Below are positions 1 to 5,866 of a stretch of 7,343 bases of DNA, one piece after another. Made by a program: the position numbers and the translations under genes. Under the pieces are notes generated by a model. The model was not told the origin of the DNA. It saw nothing but the letters and a program-made list of their open reading frames with translations, and did no database searches. The stretch is from an uncultured Gemmatimonadota bacterium (GTDB lineage Bacteria > Gemmatimonadota > Gemmatimonadetes > Gemmatimonadales > Gemmatimonadaceae). The stretch covers positions 1 to 7,343 of the forward strand of contig CAMLHT010000195.1 in the NCBI GenBank assembly GCA_946479895.1, written 5' to 3'. Each line of letters begins with the position of its first letter. Position 1 is the stretch's first letter.

Positions 1-1758
1 ATGGCGGCTCCGGAAATGACGAAGCCGTACGTCGCCGAGGTCGTGACCGCCGAAGCCGCGAGGACCGCGACCACCCTCGACGTTCGCGCGCTCTTCCCCG
101 CCACGCGCGCGCTGGGAGCCATCGTGGCCGGCGGCGCGCTCTGGCTTTCCACGATGGCCCTCATCGCCCCGGGCAGTCCGGCATCACCCCTGTCCGTCAT
201 CCGATCGGCGTCGGGGGCCGGCGACGGCGCACGGGTTGAGGTGACCGTGACGCCGCCGGCGTACACCGGTGGCAGGCCTCAGCGCCTCGTGAATCCCGGG
301 CGCGTCGAGGCGATGGCGGGGAGCCTCATCCGTCTAGAGATCCGCGGCGACAGCGTTCGCGCCGAGACGATCGAGGGGCAGCTCGCCCCGCTGGTGGGCG
401 CGAAGAACGTCTTCGAGCTGCGGGCCGCGGCCGATGGCTACATCGCGATCGCGTCCGCCGGCACCTCGCGGCGGCTGATCGGCCTCTCCGTCACACCGGA
501 CCAGGTGCCGCGCGTGAAGGTCACCGCGCCCGGCAAGGACATGTTCCTCCCCGACGCGCGACGCACGATTCCCGTCGCCATCGAGGCATCCGACGACCTG
601 GCGCTCGCGTCGCTGAAGCTGCGCTACACGAAGGTCTCCGGCTCCGGCGAGCGCTTCACGTTCGTGGAGGGCGAAGTGCCCATCACCGTGGAGCGCGCGA
701 ATGGTCGTGAATGGAAGGCGCGCAGCACACTGGACCTCTCGGCGCTGAAGCTCGAGCAGGGCGACATGATCGTCTACCGCGGCGCCGCGACCGACCGCCG
801 GCCGGGCGCGATCGCCAGCGAGTCCGATGCCTTCATCATCGAGATCACGTCCCCGGGGATGATCGCCGCGGAGGGGTTTTCGCTGGACGACGAGCAGGAC
901 AAGTACGCCCTCAGCCAGCAGATGGTCATCCTCAAGACCGAGCGGCTCCTCGCGCGCGCCGCGACCATGTCGCCCGAGTCGCTGACGTACCACTCGCAGG
1001 TGCTTGCCGCCGAGCAGCGGTCGGTGCGCGTGGAATTCGTGTTCATGATGGGCGGCGAGGTGGCCGAAGAGGTCATCGCCGCGGCGGGCATGGATATCAA
1101 CGAGGAGGCCGAGGCCGCGAACGAGTCGGAGCTGGCCGCGGGGAGAATGGTGAATCGGGGACGCGTGGCGCTGGTGGAGGCGATCCGCCTAATGAGCCGC
1201 GCCAGCGCGAAGCTCAACGAGGGTGACCCGAAGTCGGCCCTTCCCGAGGAGAAGCGCGCCCTCGTCTCGCTCCAGGAGGCGTTCTCGCGGACTCGGTACC
1301 TGCTGCGCGCCCTCACCCGGCGCGAGCGGCTCGATCTCTCCCGGCGGCTGACCGGCGTGCTCGAGCTCGCGGCGCGCGACACCCGGCCGCAGGCCGTCCC
1401 ACCGGTCAACGCGGCGACTGACGAGCTGCGGAAGATTCTCGCCGACGTCGCGTCGCTCGGTGGATCGTCCGGCACGACCACCGACATCGCGGGCCTCGCC
1501 CAGCGCGTCATCCGGGTCGATCCCTCGGACACCACCCTCCAGCGCGCCGTGTCCCGACTCGAAGCGGCCGCCGGCGAGGTGCGCGCCCGGGGAATGACGG
1601 TCGAGGCCCGATCGGCGCTCGACGACGCCGCGACCATCCTCGGCGATGCGTTACGGCTGCGCCTTCCGCGTGACATTGCCCCGGTCGAATCCCCCGCCCT
1701 GCGTCGTCTGCGTGGCGCGCTCGGCGACGCCATGCGGCAGAGGGGTGGCGCACGATGA
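1..1758 (+). CDS. DUF4175-like envelope protein, probably 5'-partial
   Basis: At least 585 residues. One hydrophobic segment (about residues 37-57) is followed by an export-side region. Residues 79-165 contain the PPAYTGG motif (85-91) of a beta-rich domain, and a second beta domain (about 170-285) contains the DDLALASLKLRY element (198-209). This order is typical of DUF4175-type proteins. Residues 290-450 are helical and charged and could form coiled coils, and the C-terminus is also helical. Family members usually have further membrane helices and a linker upstream, and the first base of the window is already in frame. The ATG at position 1 may therefore be an internal Met with the true start outside; no ribosome binding site can be examined. 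The stop overlaps the next start (ATGA), so the two genes are probably translated together. Such genes commonly lie at the end of MoxR-DUF58-BatA clusters, but those partners would be outside the window. Molecular function is unknown; the family call rests on motif recognition only. Confidence 0.72.
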   Translation: MAAPEMTKPYVAEVVTAEAARTATTLDVRALFPATRALGAIVAGGALWLSTMALIAPGSPASPLSVIRSASGAGDGARVEVTVTPPAYTGGRPQRLVNPGRVEAMAGSLIRLEIRGDSVRAETIEGQLAPLVGAKNVFELRAAADGYIAIASAGTSRRLIGLSVTPDQVPRVKVTAPGKDMFLPDARRTIPVAIEASDDLALASLKLRYTKVSGSGERFTFVEGEVPITVERANGREWKARSTLDLSALKLEQGDMIVYRGAATDRRPGAIASESDAFIIEITSPGMIAAEGFSLDDEQDKYALSQQMVILKTERLLARAATMSPESLTYHSQVLAAEQRSVRVEFVFMMGGEVAEEVIAAAGMDINEEAEAANESELAAGRMVNRGRVALVEAIRLMSRASAKLNEGDPKSALPEEKRALVSLQEAFSRTRYLLRALTRRERLDLSRRLTGVLELAARDTRPQAVPPVNAATDELRKILADVASLGGSSGTTTDIAGLAQRVIRVDPSDTTLQRAVSRLEAAAGEVRARGMTVEARSALDDAATILGDALRLRLPRDIAPVESPALRRLRGALGDAMRQRGGAR

Positions 1759-3437
1759 GCGCCCTTGCCGCGGTCGCACGCCTGCTGGCGATCGTCATCG
1801 CCATCGCCGCGGCCATCGATCCATCGATCACCGCGATGCGTCGCGTGAAGCCCGAGATCGCCGTCATCCACGCCGCGCGGAAGGACTCGGCGCTTGCGCG
1901 CGAGGTGACGGGCCGGCTCGCGGACGACTACACCATCGTGAGCGGACCGTACGCCAATGCCGCGGCGACCGTCATCGTCGGACGCAGCATGCCTCGCGAC
2001 GTGCCCGGTGGCATCGTCGTCGGGGTGATGGAGCCGCACCCGGTATCCATCTCGACCTTCGACGTCCCTCCGGCCCTCACGACGACCGCCCGCGCGCCCA
2101 TCTCGCTCGGCGGGCGCGCGGCGACGAACGCGCGTGTCGAGGTGGAGCTTCGCGCCGGCGACGTCATCGTCCAGCGCGCCGTGGTCAGGGCGAACGGCGC
2201 CGGCACATGGCGGGCCGAGCTCGCACTCACTCCCGCGGCGGAGGGCACGAGCGTCCTCCATGCCCGCGCGACCGTGGGGACTGACAGCGCCGTAGCCGAC
2301 GTCGTCGCCTGGGCGAGCGACCGGAAGGCGGCAATACTCTTCTTCGACCGCCGGCCATCGTGGATGTCCACCTTCGTGCGCCGCGCGCTCGAGCGCGATG
2401 CGCGCGTCAGCGTGGCCAGCCGGGTCGTGACCTCGAGGAACGTCAGCACCGATGCGGGCCAGCCACCGTCATCCCTTTCGGATCCGCTGGTAGCGGAGCT
2501 CTACCAGGCGGTGATCGTCGGCGCGCCGGAGGCGCTGACCGCGGGCGACGTGGCGGGACTCGAGCGCTTCCTCCGCGACCGCGGGGGCGCGGTAATCCTG
2601 CTGTTCGACGAGGCGCCGAGGGGCGGGATCTACGACCGGCTCACCGGCGTGGATCGCTGGTCGGCGGCGACGACGCAGGCGCCCGTCACCGCCGTCGGCT
2701 CCGGCGATACGCTCGCCTTCCGCCTCACCGAGGCCGCCTGCCCCGCGACCCTTCCCCTCAACGCCATCATCCGCGCGTCGGCGAAGGTGAGCCAGGCCGC
2801 GCATCCCGTCGTCTGGTCCACGATGGTCGGACAGGGCGAGTTGATCGTGAGTACCGCGCTCGATGCGTGGAAGTATCGCGATCCGGCCACGACCGGGTTC
2901 GAGCAGTTCTGGGAAGCGATCATCAGTCGTGCCGCGCGCGATGCGGCGGCCCCGGTCAGGGTCGAGATAATCCCCAGCCTCGCGCATCCGGGCGAGGAGC
3001 TCACGATCCGGGCGACGACACGCGATACCCTGCCCGTGGTCGGTGAGGAGAACCTCGGCGATATCTTCCGCCCGATCGGGATGCGCCCGACGACCGGTCC
3101 GCACGAGTGGGAGGGGACGCATACGGCGAATCCGCGTCCCGGCGAGTACGAGGTCAGCGTTGGCCGGGATGAGGCGGCGGGAATGGCGGGCTACGCGGTG
3201 CGCGAGGACTTCACGCCGTTCGTCCGGGATGACAGCGTAGCAATAGCGGCGATCGCACGGACCTCGGGTGGGATAATCACGGGGCCGGAGAACGTGGAGC
3301 GGGAAGTACGGGCGAGGGTAATGGGGACGCGGAGGATGGAGGCTTGGAGGCCAATGCGTGAGCCATGGTGGGTGATTGCGTTTGCGGGTTTATTGGGGCT
3401 CGAGTGGTTTGGGCGCAGGAGGAGAGGGCTCGGCTGA
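1755..3437 (+). CDS. Two-anchor membrane protein with GATase1-like domain (Bat-cluster type)
   Basis: A 560-residue protein. An N-terminal hydrophobic segment (about 5-22) precedes a beta-rich region (30-185). Next comes a Rossmann-like domain: AAILFFDRRPSWMSTFVRRA (192-211), YQAVIVGAPEAL (250-261), then GLERFLRDRGGAVILLFDE (268-286). GELIVSTALDAWKYRD (361-376) followed by FEQFWEAII (382-390) matches the end of the glutamine-amidotransferase-like domain in VWA/BatA-associated proteins. I see no obvious nucleophilic Cys, so it is probably non-catalytic. An Ig-like beta region (400-490) and a C-terminal membrane helix (about 537-551) ending in RRRR follow, which puts the central part outside the cytoplasm. 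The start is supported by AGGGG at 1741-1745, nine bases upstream, and by the ATGA overlap with the preceding gene. Codon use changes over the last 65 or so codons (AGG, AGA, ATA, GTA, TTA appear). The role is probably in envelope maintenance with the upstream gene (inference). Confidence 0.75.
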   Translation: MSALAAVARLLAIVIAIAAAIDPSITAMRRVKPEIAVIHAARKDSALAREVTGRLADDYTIVSGPYANAAATVIVGRSMPRDVPGGIVVGVMEPHPVSISTFDVPPALTTTARAPISLGGRAATNARVEVELRAGDVIVQRAVVRANGAGTWRAELALTPAAEGTSVLHARATVGTDSAVADVVAWASDRKAAILFFDRRPSWMSTFVRRALERDARVSVASRVVTSRNVSTDAGQPPSSLSDPLVAELYQAVIVGAPEALTAGDVAGLERFLRDRGGAVILLFDEAPRGGIYDRLTGVDRWSAATTQAPVTAVGSGDTLAFRLTEAACPATLPLNAIIRASAKVSQAAHPVVWSTMVGQGELIVSTALDAWKYRDPATTGFEQFWEAIISRAARDAAAPVRVEIIPSLAHPGEELTIRATTRDTLPVVGEENLGDIFRPIGMRPTTGPHEWEGTHTANPRPGEYEVSVGRDEAAGMAGYAVREDFTPFVRDDSVAIAAIARTSGGIITGPENVEREVRARVMGTRRMEAWRPMREPWWVIAFAGLLGLEWFGRRRRGLG

Positions 3438-3454
3438 GTTGCGCGTTTGACGGG

Positions 3455-3530
3455 ACAACGGGGAGCGTACTGCGCGTACGGCGCGTAAGGCGCGCTGTGC
3501 GCTAACGGCGCGGTGCGAGCAGCGGAAGCG
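3455..3530 (+). repeat. 76-nt structured repeat, copy A
   Basis: Begins ACAACGGG, then GAGCGTACT, four 9-nt units of the GCGCGNACN type, GCGCGGTGC, and the end block GAGCAGCGGAAGCG. It lies 17 bases after the stop of the preceding gene and points toward the 3' end of the four-helix-bundle gene. Hand alignment gives 64 of 76 positions identical to copy C and 63 of 76 to copy B, with no gaps. Confidence 0.85.
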
Positions 3531-3580
3531 CGGAACCGCGCGAACAGCGCGAACGGCGCAGAACGGCGCGTCACTGCGCG
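3528..3580 (+). repeat. 9/10-nt repeat array trailing copy A
   Basis: Continues from the end of copy A as GCGC-starting units of mixed length: GCGCGGAACC, GCGCGAACA, GCGCGAACG, GCGCAGAACG, GCGCGTCACT, then GCGCGC. It stops seven bases short of the stop codon of the minus-strand gene (3588-3590). Confidence 0.8.
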
Positions 3581-3587
3581 CGGACAA

Positions 3588-3962
3588 TCAGATGTTCTCG
3601 TTGCGGCCATCATCCTCGCGCAGGCGGCGGATGAGGGCGCCGAGCAGGACGCGAACTTCGCTGATCCGGGGGCGGAACTGGTCGAAGGTGCCCTGGCTAA
3701 CGATTCGCCGCGCCACGGCCTGCTCGAGGTGATACTCGAGCTCATTGGCCGACTTCAGGGCGATCCGGAGGAATCGCGCGAACTCGGCGTCGGTGTCCGC
3801 TCCGCGGCCCTCGACGATATTCGCCGGGATCGACTCGGCGGCACGAATGATCTGGCCGATGAGGGAGCCCGTGCGGGGAGCCTTGGCGGGGAGCGTGGCG
3901 AGGACATCGAGGCAGAGCGCATGGGCTTTCTGCCAGACGATGAGGCGATGATAGTCGTGCAT
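3588..3962 (-). CDS. Four-helix-bundle protein (23S rRNA intervening-sequence / S23 family)
   Basis: A 124-residue protein with the family signature throughout: MHDYHRLIVWQKAHAL at the N-terminus, QIIRAAESIPANIVEGRG (37-54), FARFLRIALKSANELEYHLE (61-80), then a last helix about 97-116. Length is typical (about 115-125). The family was first described from proteins encoded in intervening sequences inside 23S rRNA genes, and it also includes Avd-like accessory proteins of diversity-generating retroelements. Many copies, like this one, stand alone with unknown function; the basic, helical fold suggests nucleic-acid binding (inference). The Met at 3962 is chosen because the conserved domain begins there. 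The frame stays open upstream to a TGA at 4179-4181, but that stretch is mostly repeat. The gene runs opposite to its neighbours, lies between inverted copies of a 76-nt repeat, and has a hairpin covering its only Shine-Dalgarno-like sequence. No reverse transcriptase or rRNA is in the window. Confidence 0.88.
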   Translation of the reverse strand: MHDYHRLIVWQKAHALCLDVLATLPAKAPRTGSLIGQIIRAAESIPANIVEGRGADTDAEFARFLRIALKSANELEYHLEQAVARRIVSQGTFDQFRPRISEVRVLLGALIRRLREDDGRNENI

Positions 3963-3964
3963 CG

Positions 3965-3983
3965 GGGGAACATGGTCTTCCCC
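3965..3983 (-). promoter_or_regulatory. Hairpin over the ribosome binding site of the four-helix-bundle gene
   Basis: On the minus strand GGGGAA (3983-3978), a 7-nt loop GACCATG, and TTCCCC (3970-3965) form a perfect 6-bp stem ending two bases before the ATG at 3962. GGGGAA is the only Shine-Dalgarno-like sequence near the start, so pairing would hide it. The ATG inside the loop is out of frame with the gene. The regulatory role is inferred; the inverted repeat itself is seen. Confidence 0.5.
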
Positions 3984-4029
3984 TTGGGTGTCGCCGTCAT
4001 CATTTGCCTTCGCGTGACACCATTTCTGC

Positions 4030-4092
4030 AGTTGGCGCACTTGGCGCACTTGGCGCAGTTGGCGCCGCTGGCGCCGCTGGCGCAGTGAGCGC
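4030..4092 (-). repeat. Seven-unit 9-nt tandem array trailing copy B
   Basis: Seven nonamers in perfect register on the minus strand: GCGCTCACT, GCGCCAGCG twice, GCGCCAACT, GCGCCAAGT twice, GCGCCAACT. The array lies between copy B and the leader of the four-helix-bundle gene and ends 67 bases before its start codon. The 9-nt period equals three codons and the array stays in frame with the gene, so the frame is open through it. Confidence 0.88.
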
Positions 4093-4098
4093 CGTTCG

Positions 4099-4174
4099 CG
4101 ATTCCGCTGCTCGGACCGCGCAGTTCGCGCAGTGAGCGCGGTACGCGCGGTGCGCGCAGTACGCTCACCGTAGT
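4099..4174 (-). repeat. 76-nt structured repeat, copy B (inverted)
   Basis: Read on the minus strand it begins ACTACGGT, GAGCGTACT, continues with 9-nt GCGC-type units and GCGCGGTCC, and ends GAGCAGCGGAATCG. It is upstream of the four-helix-bundle gene and points toward its start, so A and B form inverted brackets around that gene. It matches copy C at 66 of 76 positions without gaps. Confidence 0.85.
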
Positions 4175-4205
4175 CCTTTCACGCCCGACAACAGCGTCTG
4201 GGAAA

Positions 4206-4281
4206 ACCACGGCGAGCGTACTGCGCGTACTGCGCGCACGGCGCGCACGGCGCGAACTGCGCGGTCCGGGCAGCGGAAGCG
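4206..4281 (+). repeat. 76-nt structured repeat, copy C
   Basis: Begins ACCACGGC, GAGCGTACT, then 9-nt GCGC-type units, GCGCGGTCC, and the end block GGGCAGCGGAAGCG. It is head-to-head with copy B across a 31-nt spacer (4175-4205), so 4099-4281 could fold into one long imperfect hairpin or cruciform. It points toward the PmbA-like gene. Confidence 0.85.
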
Positions 4282-4361
4282 CCTACTGCGCCTACTACGC
4301 CGACTGCGCTGACGGCGCCCAAATGCGCTGACGGCGCCTACTGCGCTTAGCGGCGCAGACC
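4279..4361 (+). repeat. 9/10-nt repeat array trailing copy C
   Basis: Units in order: GCGCCTACT twice, ACGCCGACT, GCGCTGACG, GCGCCCAAAT (10 nt), GCGCTGACG, GCGCCTACT, GCGCTTAGCG (10 nt), GCGCAGACC. The dinucleotide after GCGC varies by array (mostly CT or TG here, CA in the array behind copy B, GA or GT behind copy A), so each array has diversified locally. Confidence 0.82.
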
Positions 4362-4439
4362 CCTAACGTCTTCCGCGAGCCATACGTACTACTAGTCAAG
4401 AGTTGACACTCCCCCCATCCCGCCGCACCATCCCCACGC

Positions 4440-5807
4440 ATGTATACCCGCGAAGAAGTGAAGGCCATCACCGATAAGGTGCTCAACATGGCCAAGGCCG
4501 ATGCCGTCGAGGTTCAAGTCTCCGGCAGCGAGCGCTCGGGCACCCGCTGGGCCAACTCGGCCATCACGGTCAACATGACCCAGTATGACCGCAGCGTCAC
4601 CGCCACCCTCCGCGTCGGGCAGAAGGTCGGCAATGCGACCACGCGCGACTTCAGCGACAAGGGCCTCCAGGCCATGGTCGACGAGGCCCGCGCCGAAGCC
4701 CTCAAGGCCGAGGACAGCGCCAACCTCCCCGAGCTCCTCGGCCCCCAGGAGTACCTGCCCGTCGATGCCGCCCTGCCCAACCTCGTGAATTACGGCCCGC
4801 TCGAGCGGGCGCGGATGGTCAAGGATTCCATCGACCTGGCCGAGAAGATGGGGGTGCTCGGCGCCGGGTACATCCCGAAGGTCGACCAGACGAACTGCAC
4901 GGCAAATTCGAAGGGCCTGTTCGCCTATTACCGGAGCGCCGATACCGGCTTCGTGCTGACGACGCGCCTCGCCGACGGCTCGGGGTCAGGCTGGGCCGGC
5001 ATCACCGGGGTTAAGGATGTCCGGCTGATCGACGCGAAGGCGCTCACCGAGGTCGCCGCCAGCAAGGCCCTGCGATCGAAGAACCCGCGGGCGCTCGAGC
5101 CCGGCCGATACACCGTGATCCTCGAGCCGCGCGCCAACGCGCGCTTCCTCTCGCTGATGACCAACATCTTCAATCAGCCTGGGGCTGGTGGAGGTCGTGG
5201 CGGCGGCGGGGGTGGTGGCGGCGGCGGATTCGGCGGCGGTCAGCCCAACCCGTTCATGGCCGGCAAGAAGCCCGGCGACAAGCTGTTCAGCGATCTCTTC
5301 ACGCTGAAGTCCGACGTCGGGAATGACATCCTGCGCCAGACGCCGATCCTCCCCGATAATCGGCCGGCGAAGCCGGTGACGTGGGTCGAGAAGGGCGTGC
5401 TGCGGAACATGGCCGGGCCCAGTACGCCGGCGAACACGAACATGAGCCTCGTGCAGGAGGGGTCGGAACTTTCCATCCAGGACATGATCAGGCAGACGCG
5501 GCGCGGCCTGCTGGTCACGTTCTTCTGGTATATCCGCGGAGTGCCGTCCGATACGCAGCCCCTGCTCTCCACGGGCATGACGCGCGACGGCCTCTTCCTC
5601 ATCGAGAACGGCGAGATCGTCGGCCCCGTCCAGAACTTCCGCTGGAACATGAGTCCGCTGGTCGGCTACAACAACCTCACGCTCGTCGGCAAGCCGGTGC
5701 CGATCCACACCGGCGAGGCGTACGACGGCAACGGGACGGCGCTCGTGCCGCCCGTCCGGATCGAGGAGTTCTACATGACGTCGGTTTCTCCCGCGGTCTC
5801 CCCCTGA
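4440..5807 (+). CDS. pmbA: PmbA/TldE-like subunit of a TldD/TldE-type metalloprotease
   Basis: A 455-residue protein. The N-terminal alpha/beta domain has the ADAVEVQVSG strand (20-29) and VTATLRVGQKVGNATTRDFS (53-72). The C-terminal part has PGRYTVILEPRANARFL (221-237), TPANTNMSLVQEG (329-341) and GLFLIENGEIVGPVQNFRWN (384-403), typical of the U62/PmbA fold. No HEXXXH motif is present, so this is the non-catalytic partner; in E. coli TldE pairs with TldD to form a protease that processes unfolded peptides such as microcin B17 precursor and CcdA. Length matches the family (about 450). A Gly-rich insertion (248-267) interrupts the C-terminal domain in a loop. No signal peptide is visible. The ATG follows a C-rich stretch without a Shine-Dalgarno, so translation may start in an unusual way, although the second residue onward fits the family start. 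The TldD-like partner follows 59 bases later on the same strand. Confidence 0.88.
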   Translation: MYTREEVKAITDKVLNMAKADAVEVQVSGSERSGTRWANSAITVNMTQYDRSVTATLRVGQKVGNATTRDFSDKGLQAMVDEARAEALKAEDSANLPELLGPQEYLPVDAALPNLVNYGPLERARMVKDSIDLAEKMGVLGAGYIPKVDQTNCTANSKGLFAYYRSADTGFVLTTRLADGSGSGWAGITGVKDVRLIDAKALTEVAASKALRSKNPRALEPGRYTVILEPRANARFLSLMTNIFNQPGAGGGRGGGGGGGGGGFGGGQPNPFMAGKKPGDKLFSDLFTLKSDVGNDILRQTPILPDNRPAKPVTWVEKGVLRNMAGPSTPANTNMSLVQEGSELSIQDMIRQTRRGLLVTFFWYIRGVPSDTQPLLSTGMTRDGLFLIENGEIVGPVQNFRWNMSPLVGYNNLTLVGKPVPIHTGEAYDGNGTALVPPVRIEEFYMTSVSPAVSP

Positions 5808-5814
5808 CCCTTTT

Positions 5815-5840
5815 GTCATCCTGAGAGAAGCGAGGGATCT
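5815..5840 (+). repeat. Dispersed GTCATCCTGAG-type intergenic repeat
   Basis: Starts GTCATCCTGAG and ends AGCGAGGGATCT. I recognise it as a member of a short interspersed repeat found in many copies in genomes of several environmental phyla; spurious reverse-strand peptides such as SLASLRMT or PRFSQDD are typical by-products. It occupies nearly half of the 59-nt gap between the PmbA-like and TldD-like genes. Only one copy is in the window, so recurrence in this genome cannot be shown here. Confidence 0.65.
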
Positions 5841-5866
5841 GCTTCCGACGGACGACGACCAGACAA

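Larger units (their letters stand above)
3963..4439. other. Intergenic region between the four-helix-bundle and PmbA-like genes
   Basis: This 477-base stretch holds, from left to right, the leader of the minus-strand gene with its hairpin (3963-4029), the array and repeat B (4030-4174), a 31-nt spacer (4175-4205), repeat C and its array (4206-4361), and a non-repetitive leader of the PmbA-like gene (4362-4439). The last part has an AT-richer patch around 4381-4408 (TACTACTAGT, then TTGACA at 4403-4408), followed by a C-rich run up to the ATG. I see no convincing complete promoter and no intrinsic terminator. Confidence 0.7.

Noticed and set aside
774..2261. Long minus-strand open frame (495 codons) across the first two genes
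   Set aside because: Arg/Ser/Ala-rich low-complexity translation antisense to two well-supported genes; typical shadow frame of GC-rich coding DNA.
3438..3580. GC-rich palindromes as a terminator for the converging genes
   Set aside because: The short GCGC palindromes follow from the repeat composition, and no T-run is present on either strand.
3588..3962. Diversity-generating retroelement accessory gene (avd)
   Set aside because: The protein family overlaps, but there is no reverse transcriptase and no recognisable template/variable repeat pair in the window. The GCGC repeats show no adenine-specific variation pattern.
3513..4088. Plus-strand open frame of 191 codons over the four-helix-bundle gene
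   Set aside because: The minus strand matches a known family along its whole length. The plus frame is antisense and its end is repeat-derived (LAHLAHLAQL-type).
3455..4361. CRISPR array
   Set aside because: Repeats are 9/10-nt tandem units without unique spacers, the 76-nt copies are in mixed orientation, and there are no cas genes.
4403..4408. TTGACA as a -35 box for the PmbA-like gene
   Set aside because: No acceptable -10 hexamer at 16-18 bases; the region at 4425-4431 is C-rich. Kept only as a note in the intergenic entry.
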